In this document: positions 9,432 to 18,118 of the stretch, piece after piece | Position numbering within the stretch: position 1 is the stretch's first letter | How the letters are laid out: each line of letters begins with the position of its first letter | Assembly: GCA_965248335.1 (NCBI GenBank) | Contig: CBDFIY010000003.1 | Coordinates: 992,001-1,056,000 of the forward strand | Direction of reading: 5' to 3' | DNA length: 64,000 bases | Origin: CAKMZU01 sp965248335 | Lineage (GTDB): Bacteria > Pseudomonadota > Gammaproteobacteria > Pseudomonadales > DT-91 | Made by a program: the position numbers and the translations under genes | Notes under the pieces: model-generated | Told to the model about the DNA's origin: nothing | Databases searched by the model: none | The model's input: the letters and a program-made list of their open reading frames with translations, nothing else

Positions 9432-9909
9432 ATGAAAGTTGAAGCACTAGCGCTACTAGAGGGCTTGAATTTTGCTCAGTTGGCAACAGTGAACCCAGAG
9501 GGTACGCCGCATGTGGATACCTTATGGTTTTCTTATGAAAATGAGCAAATGGTTGTTGCAACGACAATGGCAACTCAAAAGGGTAAGACTCTGGCATTAA
9601 ATCCGAATGGCTTTATTGTTGTGACAAATAAAGAGAACCCTTATGAACAGCTGAAAATGAAGGTCATTTTGTCAGAAAGAAGAGACGGTAGTAGCATGGA
9701 AATTTGCGATGCTATTTCTCAGCGCTATATATACCGATCACCCCAATCACTTACTGACTGTAATCTCATGGGGATTCGCTCGCTTGCCGCCTTCTTGTAC
9801 CTCCAGTTTCGATGGGTATAAATAGCCTTTCCCTCAGTGCAAACATAAAAATCGCGTGGCTTTGTTGTTTGAGCTATTGAAGGTTAAATACCATATCGCC
9901 AAAGTTTAA
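9432..9909 (+). pseudogene. Pyridoxamine-5'-phosphate-oxidase-fold protein, broken by an ERIC-like element
   Basis: The first about 100 residues (ALLEGLNFAQLATVNPEGTP, then HVDTLWFSYENEQMVVATTM) are a split-barrel flavin-binding protein of the PPOX/F420 class. At 9730 the frame enters a 91-bp ERIC-like repeat and ends at 9821 with residues encoded by the repeat. After the repeat, bases 9844-9907 read RVALLFELLKVKYHIAKV, which looks like the expected C-terminal strand of the family, so the original gene probably ended at 9909. Removing the repeat does not restore a clean frame (a TAG remains at 9823), so a small indel is also needed. ATG 9399 is an alternative start without a ribosome site. 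The shortened 129-139 residue product could still be made. Confidence 0.7.
9730..9820 (+). repeat. ERIC-like element, internally deleted 91-bp form
   Basis: Starts TATACCGATCACC and ends CGATGGGTATA. It matches the 128-bp copies at 39062 and 56742 but lacks 37 bases between two CACCC direct repeats, which explains the deletion. The core CACTTACTGACTGTAATCTC and GGGGATTCGCTCGCTTGC correspond to the classical ERIC primer regions. It sits inside the flavin-fold gene. Confidence 0.85.
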
Positions 9910-9968
9910 GGTTTTTTTTGTGGGTAGTTTGGTCGGTTGTGAGTAGTTTAGTTTGGCCAGTCGACATG

Positions 9969-10283
9969 CTAATAAAAAATGGCGAGCCAAACGGTTTCTG
10001 TATTTTGAGCTGTCCAGCTGACACGGTGCTTTAAGTGTGCGGGCAAGTTGATGAAGTCACCTTCTTTGAGTTCAACCTCGCTTTGGTCAGTAAAGGCTAA
10101 ACGTGCAGCGCCTTTGAGTAGAATGACCCATTCATTTTCATCTTGGTCGTACCATTCGTCAATAGGCGTTATGTGCCCCTTTGATACTATGCGCTCAATA
10201 CGAATATGCGTATTTTGGACCAATGTCTCAAGGAGCTCTTCTGGGAGTAATGGCGGTATATCGGCGAAAATATTGGGCATCAT
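9969..10283 (-). CDS. Cupin-domain protein
   Basis: About 104 residues of a single cupin barrel: NIFADIPPLLPEELLETL, then DEWYDQDENEWVILLKGAARL and LKEGDFINLPAHLKHRVSWT, which carry the two cupin motifs. The metal ligand pattern is partly visible (the His in AHLKHRV). The start at 10283 is chosen because AAAAGGGAC lies just upstream of a double ATG. An in-frame ATG at 10382, three bases after the recN stop, would add a hydrophobic 33-residue leader and make an exported form; this cannot be excluded. Probably co-transcribed with recN. Function unknown. Confidence 0.8.
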   Translation of the reverse strand: MMPNIFADIPPLLPEELLETLVQNTHIRIERIVSKGHITPIDEWYDQDENEWVILLKGAARLAFTDQSEVELKEGDFINLPAHLKHRVSWTAQNTETVWLAIFY

Positions 10284-10385
10284 GTTTGTCCCTTTTGTGG
10301 GCGTTTGCTGAATCACTGCAAGCAAGCACATAATGGAAATGCTTATGGTGCAGGCACTGATGATAAGGTGCGAGGATTTCATGAG

Positions 10386-12053
10386 TTAAGATGCAATTTT
10401 AAGCATTTCCTTGGCGTGATCCAGTGTTCTCTTAGTGATTTCTAAACCACCGAGCATACGCGCGATTTCTTTGATTTTTGAGGGCGTGTCAAGGTGCATT
10501 ATCTGTGTTGTAGTTTGTTCGTTAGTCTGTTGTTTGGCGGCAACTAAGTGTTGATCTGCCTGACTGGCAACTTGAGGCTGGTGGGTAACACTAATAATTT
10601 GCGATTTTTTGGCAAGTGCTTTCATGAGTCTGCCGACAACTTCAGCCGTTGCGCCTCCTATGCCGACATCGACTTCATCAAAAACCAATACGGGTGTGGC
10701 GCTGGTTTCAGCAATGATTACTTGAATGGCTAGGCTAATTCGAGAAAGCTCACCGCCAGACGCAATTTTATGCAGAGGCTGTAGGGCTTGTCCTGGGTTT
10801 GTGCTCACAAGAAATTCAATGGTGTCATAGCCCGTTGATTTTGCGTCTTCAGGGTTATGGTTTAAAGCAATTGAGAATTGGCAGTTTTCCATTCCGAGTG
10901 CTGTGATTTGTTCTTTGATACGTATGGATAATGTACTGGAGGCAAGTTTACGCTGATGAGACAAGGTGATCGCATTTTGATGATAGCTAAGACGTTTTTG
11001 TTCAAGCGCTTGTTCAAGCATGATGATTTGGTCGTCACTGGCCGCTAGATTATTTAATTCAGACTCAAGGTTTTTTTGGATGTTGCTCAGTTTTTCGGGC
11101 TTGCAGCGGTGCTTTCGTGCGAGGTCATGAAAAAGTCTGATGCGCTTTTCGATGTCATCTAATTCTTGTGGAGATGCATTTAGGTCGTCGAGGTTATAGC
11201 GCAACTCAGTACAGGCTTCTTCGATTTGAATGTTTGCTGTTTCAAGTAGTTCGGTGATGGATTGAATGGCTTCAGTATGCACGCGATGCGGATCGAGTTG
11301 CTGCAAGCATTTTTTTAGCTGTCGCTCGATCGATTGTTCATCCGTGCGGCAAATATGAAGTGCTTGATGGCAAGTTTGCTGAAGCGCGTCAGAATTGGCA
11401 AGTTGTTGATGCCGTTTTTCAATGGCGACGTATTCATTGGGCTGTATAGCAAGATCAATGAATTCTTGAAGCTGAAACTGTAAGTATTCTATACGTGTTT
11501 CTGCGTCGTTAAGTTGTTGTGTGAGTTGCGATAATTGTTGATGCGTTTGCTGCCAGTCCTTATAGTTGCGTTTAACCTGCGCTGCATCACTTTCTATACC
11601 TGCAAATGCATCAAGGAGTTTTTCATGGTGTTCGCGATTGAGTAATTTGTGGTGTGCATGCTGGCTGTGCATATCAACCAGTTTGGTGCCGAGTTCCCTG
11701 AGGTTTTGCAAGTTGACAGGGAGTCCATTAATACTAGCTTTTGATCGGCCTTCTTTGGTGATGATACGTTTTAATATGCACTCGTTTTCTTCCGTTGCGT
11801 AGTCGTGTTCAGTTAGCCAGTCTTTAATGGCGGGCTGATTATGGATGTCAAATTCAGCAACAATGGTAGATTTATTGGTGTTGTGCCTGACGACCTGACT
11901 ATCAGCACGCGCGCCGAGAACCATATTTAGCGCGTCAAGGGTGATCGATTTACCCGCTCCCGTTTCGCCTGTGATAGCAGTCATGCCAGCTGCTAAGTCT
12001 ATTTGTAATTGGTCGGCAATGGTGAATTGCGATATGGCTAAATTCGTTAACAT
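10386..12053 (-). CDS. recN: DNA repair protein RecN
   Basis: 555 residues, normal for RecN, an SMC-like ATPase in recombinational repair of double-strand breaks. The Walker A motif is GETGAGKS near residue 30 of MLTNLAISQFTIADQLQIDL. The middle (about 160-360) is coiled coil rich in Gln/Glu/Leu. The C-terminal half has the ABC signature KIASGGELSRISLAIQ and Walker B VLVFDEVDVGIGG, followed by ISVTHQPQVAS. A LexA box lies about 66 bp upstream of the start, agreeing with SOS control known in other bacteria. Divergent from grpE, as in Pseudomonas. Confidence 0.97.
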   Translation of the reverse strand: MLTNLAISQFTIADQLQIDLAAGMTAITGETGAGKSITLDALNMVLGARADSQVVRHNTNKSTIVAEFDIHNQPAIKDWLTEHDYATEENECILKRIITKEGRSKASINGLPVNLQNLRELGTKLVDMHSQHAHHKLLNREHHEKLLDAFAGIESDAAQVKRNYKDWQQTHQQLSQLTQQLNDAETRIEYLQFQLQEFIDLAIQPNEYVAIEKRHQQLANSDALQQTCHQALHICRTDEQSIERQLKKCLQQLDPHRVHTEAIQSITELLETANIQIEEACTELRYNLDDLNASPQELDDIEKRIRLFHDLARKHRCKPEKLSNIQKNLESELNNLAASDDQIIMLEQALEQKRLSYHQNAITLSHQRKLASSTLSIRIKEQITALGMENCQFSIALNHNPEDAKSTGYDTIEFLVSTNPGQALQPLHKIASGGELSRISLAIQVIIAETSATPVLVFDEVDVGIGGATAEVVGRLMKALAKKSQIISVTHQPQVASQADQHLVAAKQQTNEQTTTQIMHLDTPSKIKEIARMLGGLEITKRTLDHAKEMLKIAS

Positions 12054-12118
12054 TTGGGTAAATCCTTAACGCATCTCTTTTATTTCATTGTATGAAAAAT
12101 GACGCTGCTTGCAAGTTT

Positions 12119-12138
12119 TACTGTATAAAATTACAGGT
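12119..12138 (-). promoter_or_regulatory. LexA (SOS) box upstream of recN
   Basis: TACTGTATAAAATTACAGGT contains CTG-N10-CAG with an AT-rich centre, close to the gammaproteobacterial LexA consensus TACTGTATATATATACAGTA. It lies upstream of recN, a classic SOS gene, and about 40 bp before the grpE heat-shock promoter, which points the other way. Confidence 0.8.
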
Positions 12139-12158
12139 TTATTTTATCCTTTATTTTT

Positions 12159-12186
12159 CTTGAAAAAATATCCGTGAGCCCCATAT
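12159..12186 (+). promoter_or_regulatory. Sigma-32 heat-shock promoter of grpE
   Basis: CTTGAA (12159-12164), a 14-base spacer and CCCCATAT (12179-12186) match the sigma-32 consensus CTTGAA / CCCCATNT without a mismatch. It ends about 32 bp before the grpE start, the right place for the heat-shock operon. Confidence 0.88.
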
Positions 12187-12218
12187 AGCAAGCAGAAACG
12201 AATTGTAGGAGAGTGGGT

Positions 12219-12824
12219 GTGAGTGCCGAACCGAATAACGAAGAAAAAGCTGCAGTCGAGGTAGATACGGCAGTTGATAGTAAAGCGGCTGAAAAAAACA
12301 AAGGGGTTGAAGATGATGTATTTGATAAGGTTGTTGATTGCCAAGGTAAAGCTGCCGCTAAAGAAGCTGAGCAGACTTCTGAAAATGCGCTAGAAGAAAC
12401 GTTATCAAAAATTGTTGATCTCGAAGATCAAATGTTACGAGAGCGTGCTGAAACGCAAAATATACGCAGGCGTGTGCAGAAAGATGTGGAAAATGCACGT
12501 AAATTTGCGCTGGAGAAATTCGTGAGCGAATTACTCCCTGTCATCGATAATCTTGAGCGTGCTTTAGAGGCATCGGGCGACGTAGCTGCAGTTAAAGAAG
12601 GCATTGAGTTAACGTTAAAAAGCTTTCTTGATGTGCTTGCTAAATTTCAAGTGGAGGCACTTGATCCGCTAGGCGAACCTTTTGATGCAAATTTCCATCA
12701 GGCGATGACGATGGTGCTAAATCCTGACATGGAACCCAATACTGTAATGGATGTTATGCAAAAAGGTTACACATTAAATGGACGTTTAATGCGCCCCGCG
12801 ATGGTTGTTGTGTCAAAAGCTTAG
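12219..12824 (+). CDS. grpE: Nucleotide exchange factor GrpE
   Basis: About 201 residues. A long acidic, coiled-coil N-terminal half (about 1-90) is followed by the GrpE core: AETQNIRRRVQKDVENARKF, LLPVIDNLERALEA, then DPLGEPFDANFHQAMTMV and a C-terminal KGYTLNGRLMRPAMVVVSK. GrpE releases ADP from DnaK. GTG 12219 is chosen because TAGGAG lies 7 bases upstream; an in-frame GTG six bases earlier sits too near that site. First gene of the grpE-dnaK-dnaJ cluster. Confidence 0.96.
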   Translation: MSAEPNNEEKAAVEVDTAVDSKAAEKNKGVEDDVFDKVVDCQGKAAAKEAEQTSENALEETLSKIVDLEDQMLRERAETQNIRRRVQKDVENARKFALEKFVSELLPVIDNLERALEASGDVAAVKEGIELTLKSFLDVLAKFQVEALDPLGEPFDANFHQAMTMVLNPDMEPNTVMDVMQKGYTLNGRLMRPAMVVVSKA

Positions 12825-12856
12825 TACTTATTTATAGGATTTTGGCAGCGTTTAGC

Positions 12857-12884
12857 CTTGAAGTGTTCATTTGTGGCCTTATAT
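12857..12884 (+). promoter_or_regulatory. Second sigma-32-like promoter, before dnaK
   Basis: CTTGAA (12857-12862), a 14-base spacer and CCTTATAT (12877-12884) reproduce the heat-shock layout with two mismatches in the -10 element. It lies in the 146-bp grpE-dnaK gap and would let dnaK be induced separately from grpE. Confidence 0.6.
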
Positions 12885-12970
12885 AGAGTTTAACAGTAAA
12901 AAATAATCTTTTTTCGGCGCTTGTCTTGTAGAGAGTGCTGAGAATGCTAAGAATTTTGAGGAGAAATAAT

Positions 12971-14890
12971 ATGGGTAAAATAATAGGTATTGATTTAGGT
13001 ACCACTAATTCATGTGTGTCCGTCATGGACGGCGATAGCGTTAAAGTCATCGAAAATGCTGAAGGCGATCGCACAACGCCTTCGATCATCGGATATTCCG
13101 AAGATGGTGAAGTGCTTGTTGGTCAGTCTGCAAAGCGTCAGGCAGTAACCAATCCAGAGAATACATTATTTGCCGTTAAACGGTTAATTGGTCGTCGGTT
13201 CAAAGATGATGTCGTACAAAAAGACATTGAAATGGTGCCTTATAAAATCGTTGCCGCCGATAATGGCGATGCTTGGGTAGAAGCGCGTGGCAAAGCAATG
13301 GCACCTCCCCAAGTTTCAGCTGAAGTCTTAAAAAAGATGAAAAAGACAGCTGAGGATTACTTAGGTGAAACTGTGACGGAAGCGGTTGTGACTGTACCGG
13401 CATATTTCAATGATTCGCAGCGTCAGGCAACCAAAGATGCCGGTAAAATTGCAGGCTTGGATGTTAAGCGTATTATTAATGAGCCGACAGCAGCTGCATT
13501 GTCTTATGGTTTGGATAAATCTAAGGGCGACCGCACTATCGCCGTTTATGACTTAGGTGGCGGTACTTTCGATATTTCAATCATCGAAATTGCAGAGGTT
13601 GATGGCGAGCATCAATTTGAAGTGCTGGCAACCAACGGTGATACATTCTTAGGGGGTGAGGATTTCGATCTTCGTCTGATCAATTACCTCGCAGCTGAAT
13701 TCAAAAAAGACAGTGGCATTGATTTAAAGGGTGACCCCTTGGCAATGCAGCGCTTAAAAGAAGCATCTGAAAAAGCTAAAATTGAGCTATCCTCTAGCCA
13801 GCAAACGGAAGTGAATTTGCCTTACATCACTGCTGATGCAACAGGCCCTAAACATTTAGTGGTTAAATTGACCCGCGCGAAACTAGAGTCTTTGGTTGAA
13901 GATCTTGTATTGCGTTCGCTAGAGCCGCTGAAAATTGCACTGAAAGATGCTGATCTTTCTACCTCAGAAATAGACGAAGTATTATTGGTGGGTGGTCAAA
14001 CACGTATGCCTTTAGTGCAATCAAAAGTGTCTGCATTTTTTGGTAAAGAGCCCAAAAAAGACGTTAACCCTGATGAGGCCGTTGCCATGGGTGCAGCACT
14101 TCAGGGAGCAGTGTTGTCAGGTGATGTAACGGATGTACTTTTATTAGATGTAACACCGCTAACCTTAGGTATTGAAACGATGGGCGGTGTTGCAACGCCA
14201 CTGATCGAAAAGAATACAACGATTCCTTCGAAGAAGTCGCAAATTTTTTCAACCGCCGATGATAACCAATCTGCAGTGACGATCCATGTTGTTCAGGGTG
14301 AGCGTAAGCAAGCTTCACAGAATAAGTCACTAGGCCGCTTTGATTTGGCTGATATCCCACCGTCTCCTCGTGGTATGCCACAAATTGAAGTCACATTTGA
14401 TATTGATGCGAACGGTATTTTAAATGTGTCAGCGCAAGATAAAGCAACTGGCAAGCAACAATCGATTGTGATTAAAGCGTCTTCAGGCTTGTCCGATGAT
14501 GAGGTTGATCAAATGGTTGCTGATGCTGAGGCGAATGCGGATGAGGATGCGAAGTTTGAAGAAATGATTCAGGTGCGTAACACGGCCGATGGCATGGTTC
14601 ACTCGGTGAGAAAGACCTTGGAAGAAGCTGGTGATAAAGCCACTGAAGAGGAGAAAACAACGATTGAAGCAGCAATTTCTGATCTTGAAGAAGCGTTGAA
14701 AGGTGATGATAAAGATGCGATTGAAGCAGCAACAACAAAGTTGACTGAAGCCTCCTCCGGTCTTGTTCAGCGTATGTATCAAGAACAAGCAGCTCAAGCA
14801 GCTGATGCCACCGAACAGCCATCAGGCAACGATAACGCGGATGATGTTGTGGATGCGGAGTTCGAAGAAGTAAAAGATAAAGACAAATAA
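12971..14890 (+). CDS. dnaK: Chaperone DnaK (Hsp70)
   Basis: 639 residues from ATG 12971, preceded by GAGGAG. The N-terminal ATPase domain begins KIIGIDLGTTNSCVSVMDG and carries VPAYFNDSQRQATKDAG and VYDLGGGTFDISI. The substrate-binding domain starts near 385 (LLLDVTPLTLGIETMGG), and the C-terminal lid ends in the acidic tail DVVDAEFEEVKDKDK. DnaK folds and protects cytoplasmic proteins with DnaJ and GrpE. Upstream in-frame codons (from 12935) give an N-terminus foreign to the family and were not used. Confidence 0.98.
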   Translation: MGKIIGIDLGTTNSCVSVMDGDSVKVIENAEGDRTTPSIIGYSEDGEVLVGQSAKRQAVTNPENTLFAVKRLIGRRFKDDVVQKDIEMVPYKIVAADNGDAWVEARGKAMAPPQVSAEVLKKMKKTAEDYLGETVTEAVVTVPAYFNDSQRQATKDAGKIAGLDVKRIINEPTAAALSYGLDKSKGDRTIAVYDLGGGTFDISIIEIAEVDGEHQFEVLATNGDTFLGGEDFDLRLINYLAAEFKKDSGIDLKGDPLAMQRLKEASEKAKIELSSSQQTEVNLPYITADATGPKHLVVKLTRAKLESLVEDLVLRSLEPLKIALKDADLSTSEIDEVLLVGGQTRMPLVQSKVSAFFGKEPKKDVNPDEAVAMGAALQGAVLSGDVTDVLLLDVTPLTLGIETMGGVATPLIEKNTTIPSKKSQIFSTADDNQSAVTIHVVQGERKQASQNKSLGRFDLADIPPSPRGMPQIEVTFDIDANGILNVSAQDKATGKQQSIVIKASSGLSDDEVDQMVADAEANADEDAKFEEMIQVRNTADGMVHSVRKTLEEAGDKATEEEKTTIEAAISDLEEALKGDDKDAIEAATTKLTEASSGLVQRMYQEQAAQAADATEQPSGNDNADDVVDAEFEEVKDKDK

Positions 14891-14914
14891 TATTCTTATT
14901 ACTTGTCGTTAGAT

Positions 14915-14948
14915 AAAAGCCTGAATCGTTAACACGGTTCGGGCTTTT
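14915..14948 (+). terminator. Terminator/attenuator hairpin between dnaK and dnaJ
   Basis: AAAAGCCTGAATCG pairs with CGGTTCGGGCTTTT around a short loop and ends in a T-run. In this position it probably lowers dnaJ transcription relative to dnaK. Confidence 0.7.
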
Positions 14949-14998
14949 CTGTCTAAAATATGAAAGAATCCACACGAAAATTATACTAAAGAAATTCC

Positions 14999-16129
14999 AT
15001 GTCAAAACGCGATTATTACGAAATATTAGGTGTCGATAAAAATATTTCTGAGAAAGAATTGAAAAAAGCTTATCGCCGGGTGGCGATGAAGTATCACCCC
15101 GATAGAAATCCTGGTGATGCAGATGCGGAGGCGCATTTTAAAGAAGCTAATGAAGCCTATGAGGTATTGTCTAACGAAGAAAAACGTTCAGCTTATGATA
15201 GGTTCGGGCATGATGGTGTCAATGGTCAGGCTGGCGGTTTTGGTGGCGGCGGCGCAGGTGGCTTTGGCGATGCATTTGGCGACATTTTTGGCGACATTTT
15301 TGGTGGTGGCGGAAGACAGCGCGGCCCGCAGCCAGGTAATGATCTGCAATATAACTTACAGCTCGACCTAGAGCAGGCGGTAAAAGGTTGTGAGAAGAAA
15401 GTTGAAATTCCAACTTTGGTATCTTGCAAGCCTTGCCATGGCTCGGGTGCAAATCCTGGAAGTAAAATAAAAACATGCGGTACCTGTCATGGTTCTGGTC
15501 AGGTAAGAATGCAGCAAGGTTTTTTTGCTGTGCAGCAAACATGTCCACACTGTCAGGGTAAAGGTAAAACCATAGAAAGTCCTTGTCAGTCTTGTCACGG
15601 AAAGGGCGTTATTCGAGATCGTAAAACACTCAATGTTAAAGTGCCGGCAGGTGTTGATACAGGCGATCGCATTCGGTTATCCGGTGAAGGTGAGGCCAGT
15701 TTAGATGGTGGCCAAAATGGAGACCTGTATGTTGAAATTCATGTTCGTGAGCATGATCTGTTTGAGCGAGATGGGAAGCACTTGTATTGCGATGTGCCGA
15801 TTTCTTTCACTGATGCTGCCTTAGGTGGTGAGTTAGAAGTGCCGACATTAGATGGGAAGATCATGTTGAAAATACCGGCAGAAACACAAACAGGAAAAAT
15901 GTTTCGCCTTCGAGGGAAGGGCATAAAGCCTGTTCGTGGTGGCAGTGTGGGTGACCTACTCTGTCGGGTCACTGTTGAAACACCTGTGCATTTAACGAAG
16001 CGACAAAAAGAATTGCTGGAAGAGCTTCAAGAAAGTTTTGATCAGCATGATTCATCTTTTAAGCATAGCCCGAAACGTAAGACCTGGTTTGATGGTGTGA
16101 AATCTTTTTTTGACGGTATGACACTTTAG
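14999..16129 (+). CDS. dnaJ: Co-chaperone DnaJ (Hsp40)
   Basis: 376 residues with the full type I layout: J domain (1-70) containing the HPD motif in VAMKYHPDRNPG; a Gly/Phe-rich linker (about 75-110); a zinc-binding region with four CxxCxGxG repeats (CKPCHGSG, CGTCHGSG, CPHCQGKG, CQSCHGKG) near 145-205; and the C-terminal substrate-binding domain. It delivers substrates to DnaK and stimulates its ATPase. It follows dnaK after a hairpin, and dapB starts 10 bp after it. Confidence 0.98.
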   Translation: MSKRDYYEILGVDKNISEKELKKAYRRVAMKYHPDRNPGDADAEAHFKEANEAYEVLSNEEKRSAYDRFGHDGVNGQAGGFGGGGAGGFGDAFGDIFGDIFGGGGRQRGPQPGNDLQYNLQLDLEQAVKGCEKKVEIPTLVSCKPCHGSGANPGSKIKTCGTCHGSGQVRMQQGFFAVQQTCPHCQGKGKTIESPCQSCHGKGVIRDRKTLNVKVPAGVDTGDRIRLSGEGEASLDGGQNGDLYVEIHVREHDLFERDGKHLYCDVPISFTDAALGGELEVPTLDGKIMLKIPAETQTGKMFRLRGKGIKPVRGGSVGDLLCRVTVETPVHLTKRQKELLEELQESFDQHDSSFKHSPKRKTWFDGVKSFFDGMTL

Positions 16130-16138
16130 GGGGGCGAT

Positions 16139-16948
16139 ATGTCGATTAGAATAGCAGTAACCGGTGCTAGTGGTCGGATGGGGAAAACCCTGATTGAGGC
16201 GATTGCCCAGGCAGAGGGGGTTGAGTTGTCAGCGGCGATAGAGAGACCAGAAAGTTCTTTGGTCGGTGTTGATTCAGGCGAGATGGCGGGGCTTGGTAAA
16301 AACAGTGTGCCCGTTGTTTCGAGTATTAGCGAAGTTATTAACGATTTTGATGTGTTAATCGATTTTACAGCGCCCGAGGCGACGCTTGCTAATGCTCGGG
16401 CTTGCCAGAAAGCTAATAAGGCGATGGTTATAGGAACGACGGGGTTTACTGACGCGCAAAAATCTGAATTGCTTGCAGCGCAAAAGAATATTCCGCTTTG
16501 TATGGCATCAAATTTTAGCGTTGGTGTTAATTTATGTTTTAAATTGCTTGAGCAAGCTGCTGCTGTGCTTGGCGATGATGTGGATGTGGAAGTTTTTGAA
16601 GCGCACCACAAGCATAAAGTGGATGCCCCTTCAGGAACCGCACTAAGTATGGGAGAGTCTGTTGCTCATGCGTTAGGGAAAACATTAAAGGAATGCGCGG
16701 TATATACACGAGAGGGTCAAACAGGGCCGAGAGAGGCTGGCACGATTGGCTTTTCTACAATGCGGGCGGGCGATATTGTGGGCGATCATACAGTGACTTT
16801 TGCTGCTGAAGGTGAACGTGTAGAAATTACGCATAAGGCCAGCTCGCGGATGTCGTTTGCTGGCGGTGCTGTACGCGCAGCTAAGTGGCTTAATACGCAG
16901 TCAGTAGGGTTGTATGATATGCGGGATGTATTGGGTTTTAAAGGCTAG
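16139..16948 (+). CDS. dapB: 4-hydroxy-tetrahydrodipicolinate reductase
   Basis: 269 residues. N-terminal NAD(P)-binding motif IAVTGASGRMGKTLIEAI, then FTAPEATLANARACQKAN and GTTGFTDAQ. The catalytic block EVFEAHHKHKVDAPSGTALSMGE holds the His-His and Lys of the family, split here as EAHHKHKVDAPSGTA. DapB makes tetrahydrodipicolinate for lysine and peptidoglycan. It starts just after dnaJ with a G-rich ribosome site. In Pseudomonas-type gene order carA-carB-greA would follow; here yhbY comes next on the other strand. Confidence 0.97.
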   Translation: MSIRIAVTGASGRMGKTLIEAIAQAEGVELSAAIERPESSLVGVDSGEMAGLGKNSVPVVSSISEVINDFDVLIDFTAPEATLANARACQKANKAMVIGTTGFTDAQKSELLAAQKNIPLCMASNFSVGVNLCFKLLEQAAAVLGDDVDVEVFEAHHKHKVDAPSGTALSMGESVAHALGKTLKECAVYTREGQTGPREAGTIGFSTMRAGDIVGDHTVTFAAEGERVEITHKASSRMSFAGGAVRAAKWLNTQSVGLYDMRDVLGFKG

Positions 16949-16954
16949 CCTGCT

Positions 16955-16976
16955 GGTCGCAGACCTTTCTTTTTTG
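16955..16976 (+). terminator. Short terminator after dapB
   Basis: GGTC-GCA-GACC followed by TTTCTTTTTT. The stem is only four or five pairs, but it sits between the converging dapB and yhbY genes, where a stop signal is expected. Confidence 0.5.
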
Positions 16977-16977
16977 C

Positions 16978-17286
16978 TTAGATGGGTCTGTGAAGGTTGG
17001 ACAGTTTTTTATTCGGCTCTTTAGCAGGTTTATAAATTAAGGCGATTTTGCCGATTTTCTGTATCACGTTAAACTTGAGTGTCGATTCGGCTTCGGCGAG
17101 CATTAATTGCCGAGCGTCGCGATCGTTGCTCGCAATTTTAATTTTTATGAGTTCGTGGTCTTGGAGTGCACGGTTGATTTCAGTGAAAAGGTTTTCACTT
17201 AAGCCGTTTTCACCAACGATGACAACGGGGTTTAGTTTGTGGCCGATGGCTCGAAGTTGTTTGAGTTTGTGCTGATCTAGCGTCAT
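16978..17286 (-). CDS. yhbY: Ribosome-associated RNA-binding protein YhbY (CRM domain)
   Basis: 102 residues forming a single CRM domain: LKQLRAIGHKLNPVVIVGENG (the GxxG-type loop lies in VGENGL), then LQDHELIKIKIA and IQKIGKIALIYKP. YhbY binds precursors of the large ribosomal subunit. Divergent from rlmE, the arrangement known in E. coli and Pseudomonas. Confidence 0.93.
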   Translation of the reverse strand: MTLDQHKLKQLRAIGHKLNPVVIVGENGLSENLFTEINRALQDHELIKIKIASNDRDARQLMLAEAESTLKFNVIQKIGKIALIYKPAKEPNKKLSNLHRPI

Positions 17287-17352
17287 GAGAGAATACCTGA
17301 ATAATTACACGCTATTATATCTGATTTGAACAGAGTAAACACTAATACACTT

Positions 17353-17979
17353 ATGGCAAAATCTAAAAGCAGTAATGACTGGCTTGATGAGCATTTCGAT
17401 GATTATTATGTCAAGCAATCTAAAATTCATGGATATCGTTCGAGGGCGGCATTTAAACTGCTCGATATTCATGAAAAAGATCGCCTTTTAAAGCCCGGTA
17501 TGCGTGTGATTGATTTAGGCGCTGCGCCGGGTGGTTGGAGTCAGGTAGCCGCAAAAGTGTTGGGTGATAAAGGGACTATTATCGCTTCAGATATTCTACC
17601 CATGGACGCTATTGCTAATGTCCAATTCATTCAAGGTGACTTTACCGAAGATGATGTGCTCGATCAGATTTTAGCGAGTATAAATAATCATACTTTCGAC
17701 CTTGTAATTTCAGATATGGCCCCCAATATGAGTGGAATGAACTCGATTGATCAGCCACGTGCAATGCATTTAGTAGAGCTCGCTTTAGATCTCGCACGGC
17801 AAGTGTTAAAACCTAAAGGAACTTTTTTAACCAAAGTGTTTCAGGGTGAAGGGTTTGATCAGCTATTACATGAAATGCGTGCTGATTTTTCTTCAGTCGT
17901 GACGAGAAAGCCTAAGTCATCAAGAGCGCGGTCACGCGAAGTTTTTTTGTTGGCCAAAGGTTTTAGGTCACAAGGATAA
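17353..17979 (+). CDS. rlmE: 23S rRNA 2'-O-ribose methyltransferase (U2552)
   Basis: 208 residues. SAM-binding motif VIDLGAAPGGWSQVAAKVLG, motif LVISDMAPNMSG with the catalytic Asp, GTFLTKVFQGEGFDQ with the catalytic Lys, and a C-terminal SRAREVFLLAKGF-like end (SRARSREVFLLAKGF). The K-D-K-E set of FtsJ/RrmJ is present. ATG 17353 is chosen; a TTG at 17326 would add nine unconserved residues. Directly upstream of ftsH, as in most gammaproteobacteria. Confidence 0.96.
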   Translation: MAKSKSSNDWLDEHFDDYYVKQSKIHGYRSRAAFKLLDIHEKDRLLKPGMRVIDLGAAPGGWSQVAAKVLGDKGTIIASDILPMDAIANVQFIQGDFTEDDVLDQILASINNHTFDLVISDMAPNMSGMNSIDQPRAMHLVELALDLARQVLKPKGTFLTKVFQGEGFDQLLHEMRADFSSVVTRKPKSSRARSREVFLLAKGFRSQG

Positions 17980-18118
17980 AAGCAGCTCATGGTAATTGTA
18001 CGATTTAAACTATAGTATTTAAACTTATAGTATTTGAAGATCAAAACGTAAAAAGCTAGGTTTTTTTAATGAGAGTAAACATTAAAAACAAAAGTGATAA
18101 GACTTTGAGGGTAGTATT

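Noticed and set aside
14472..15005. Minus-strand open frames opposite dnaK and dnaJ
   Set aside because: They are shadows of the chaperone genes: low-complexity, no start signals, no family pattern.
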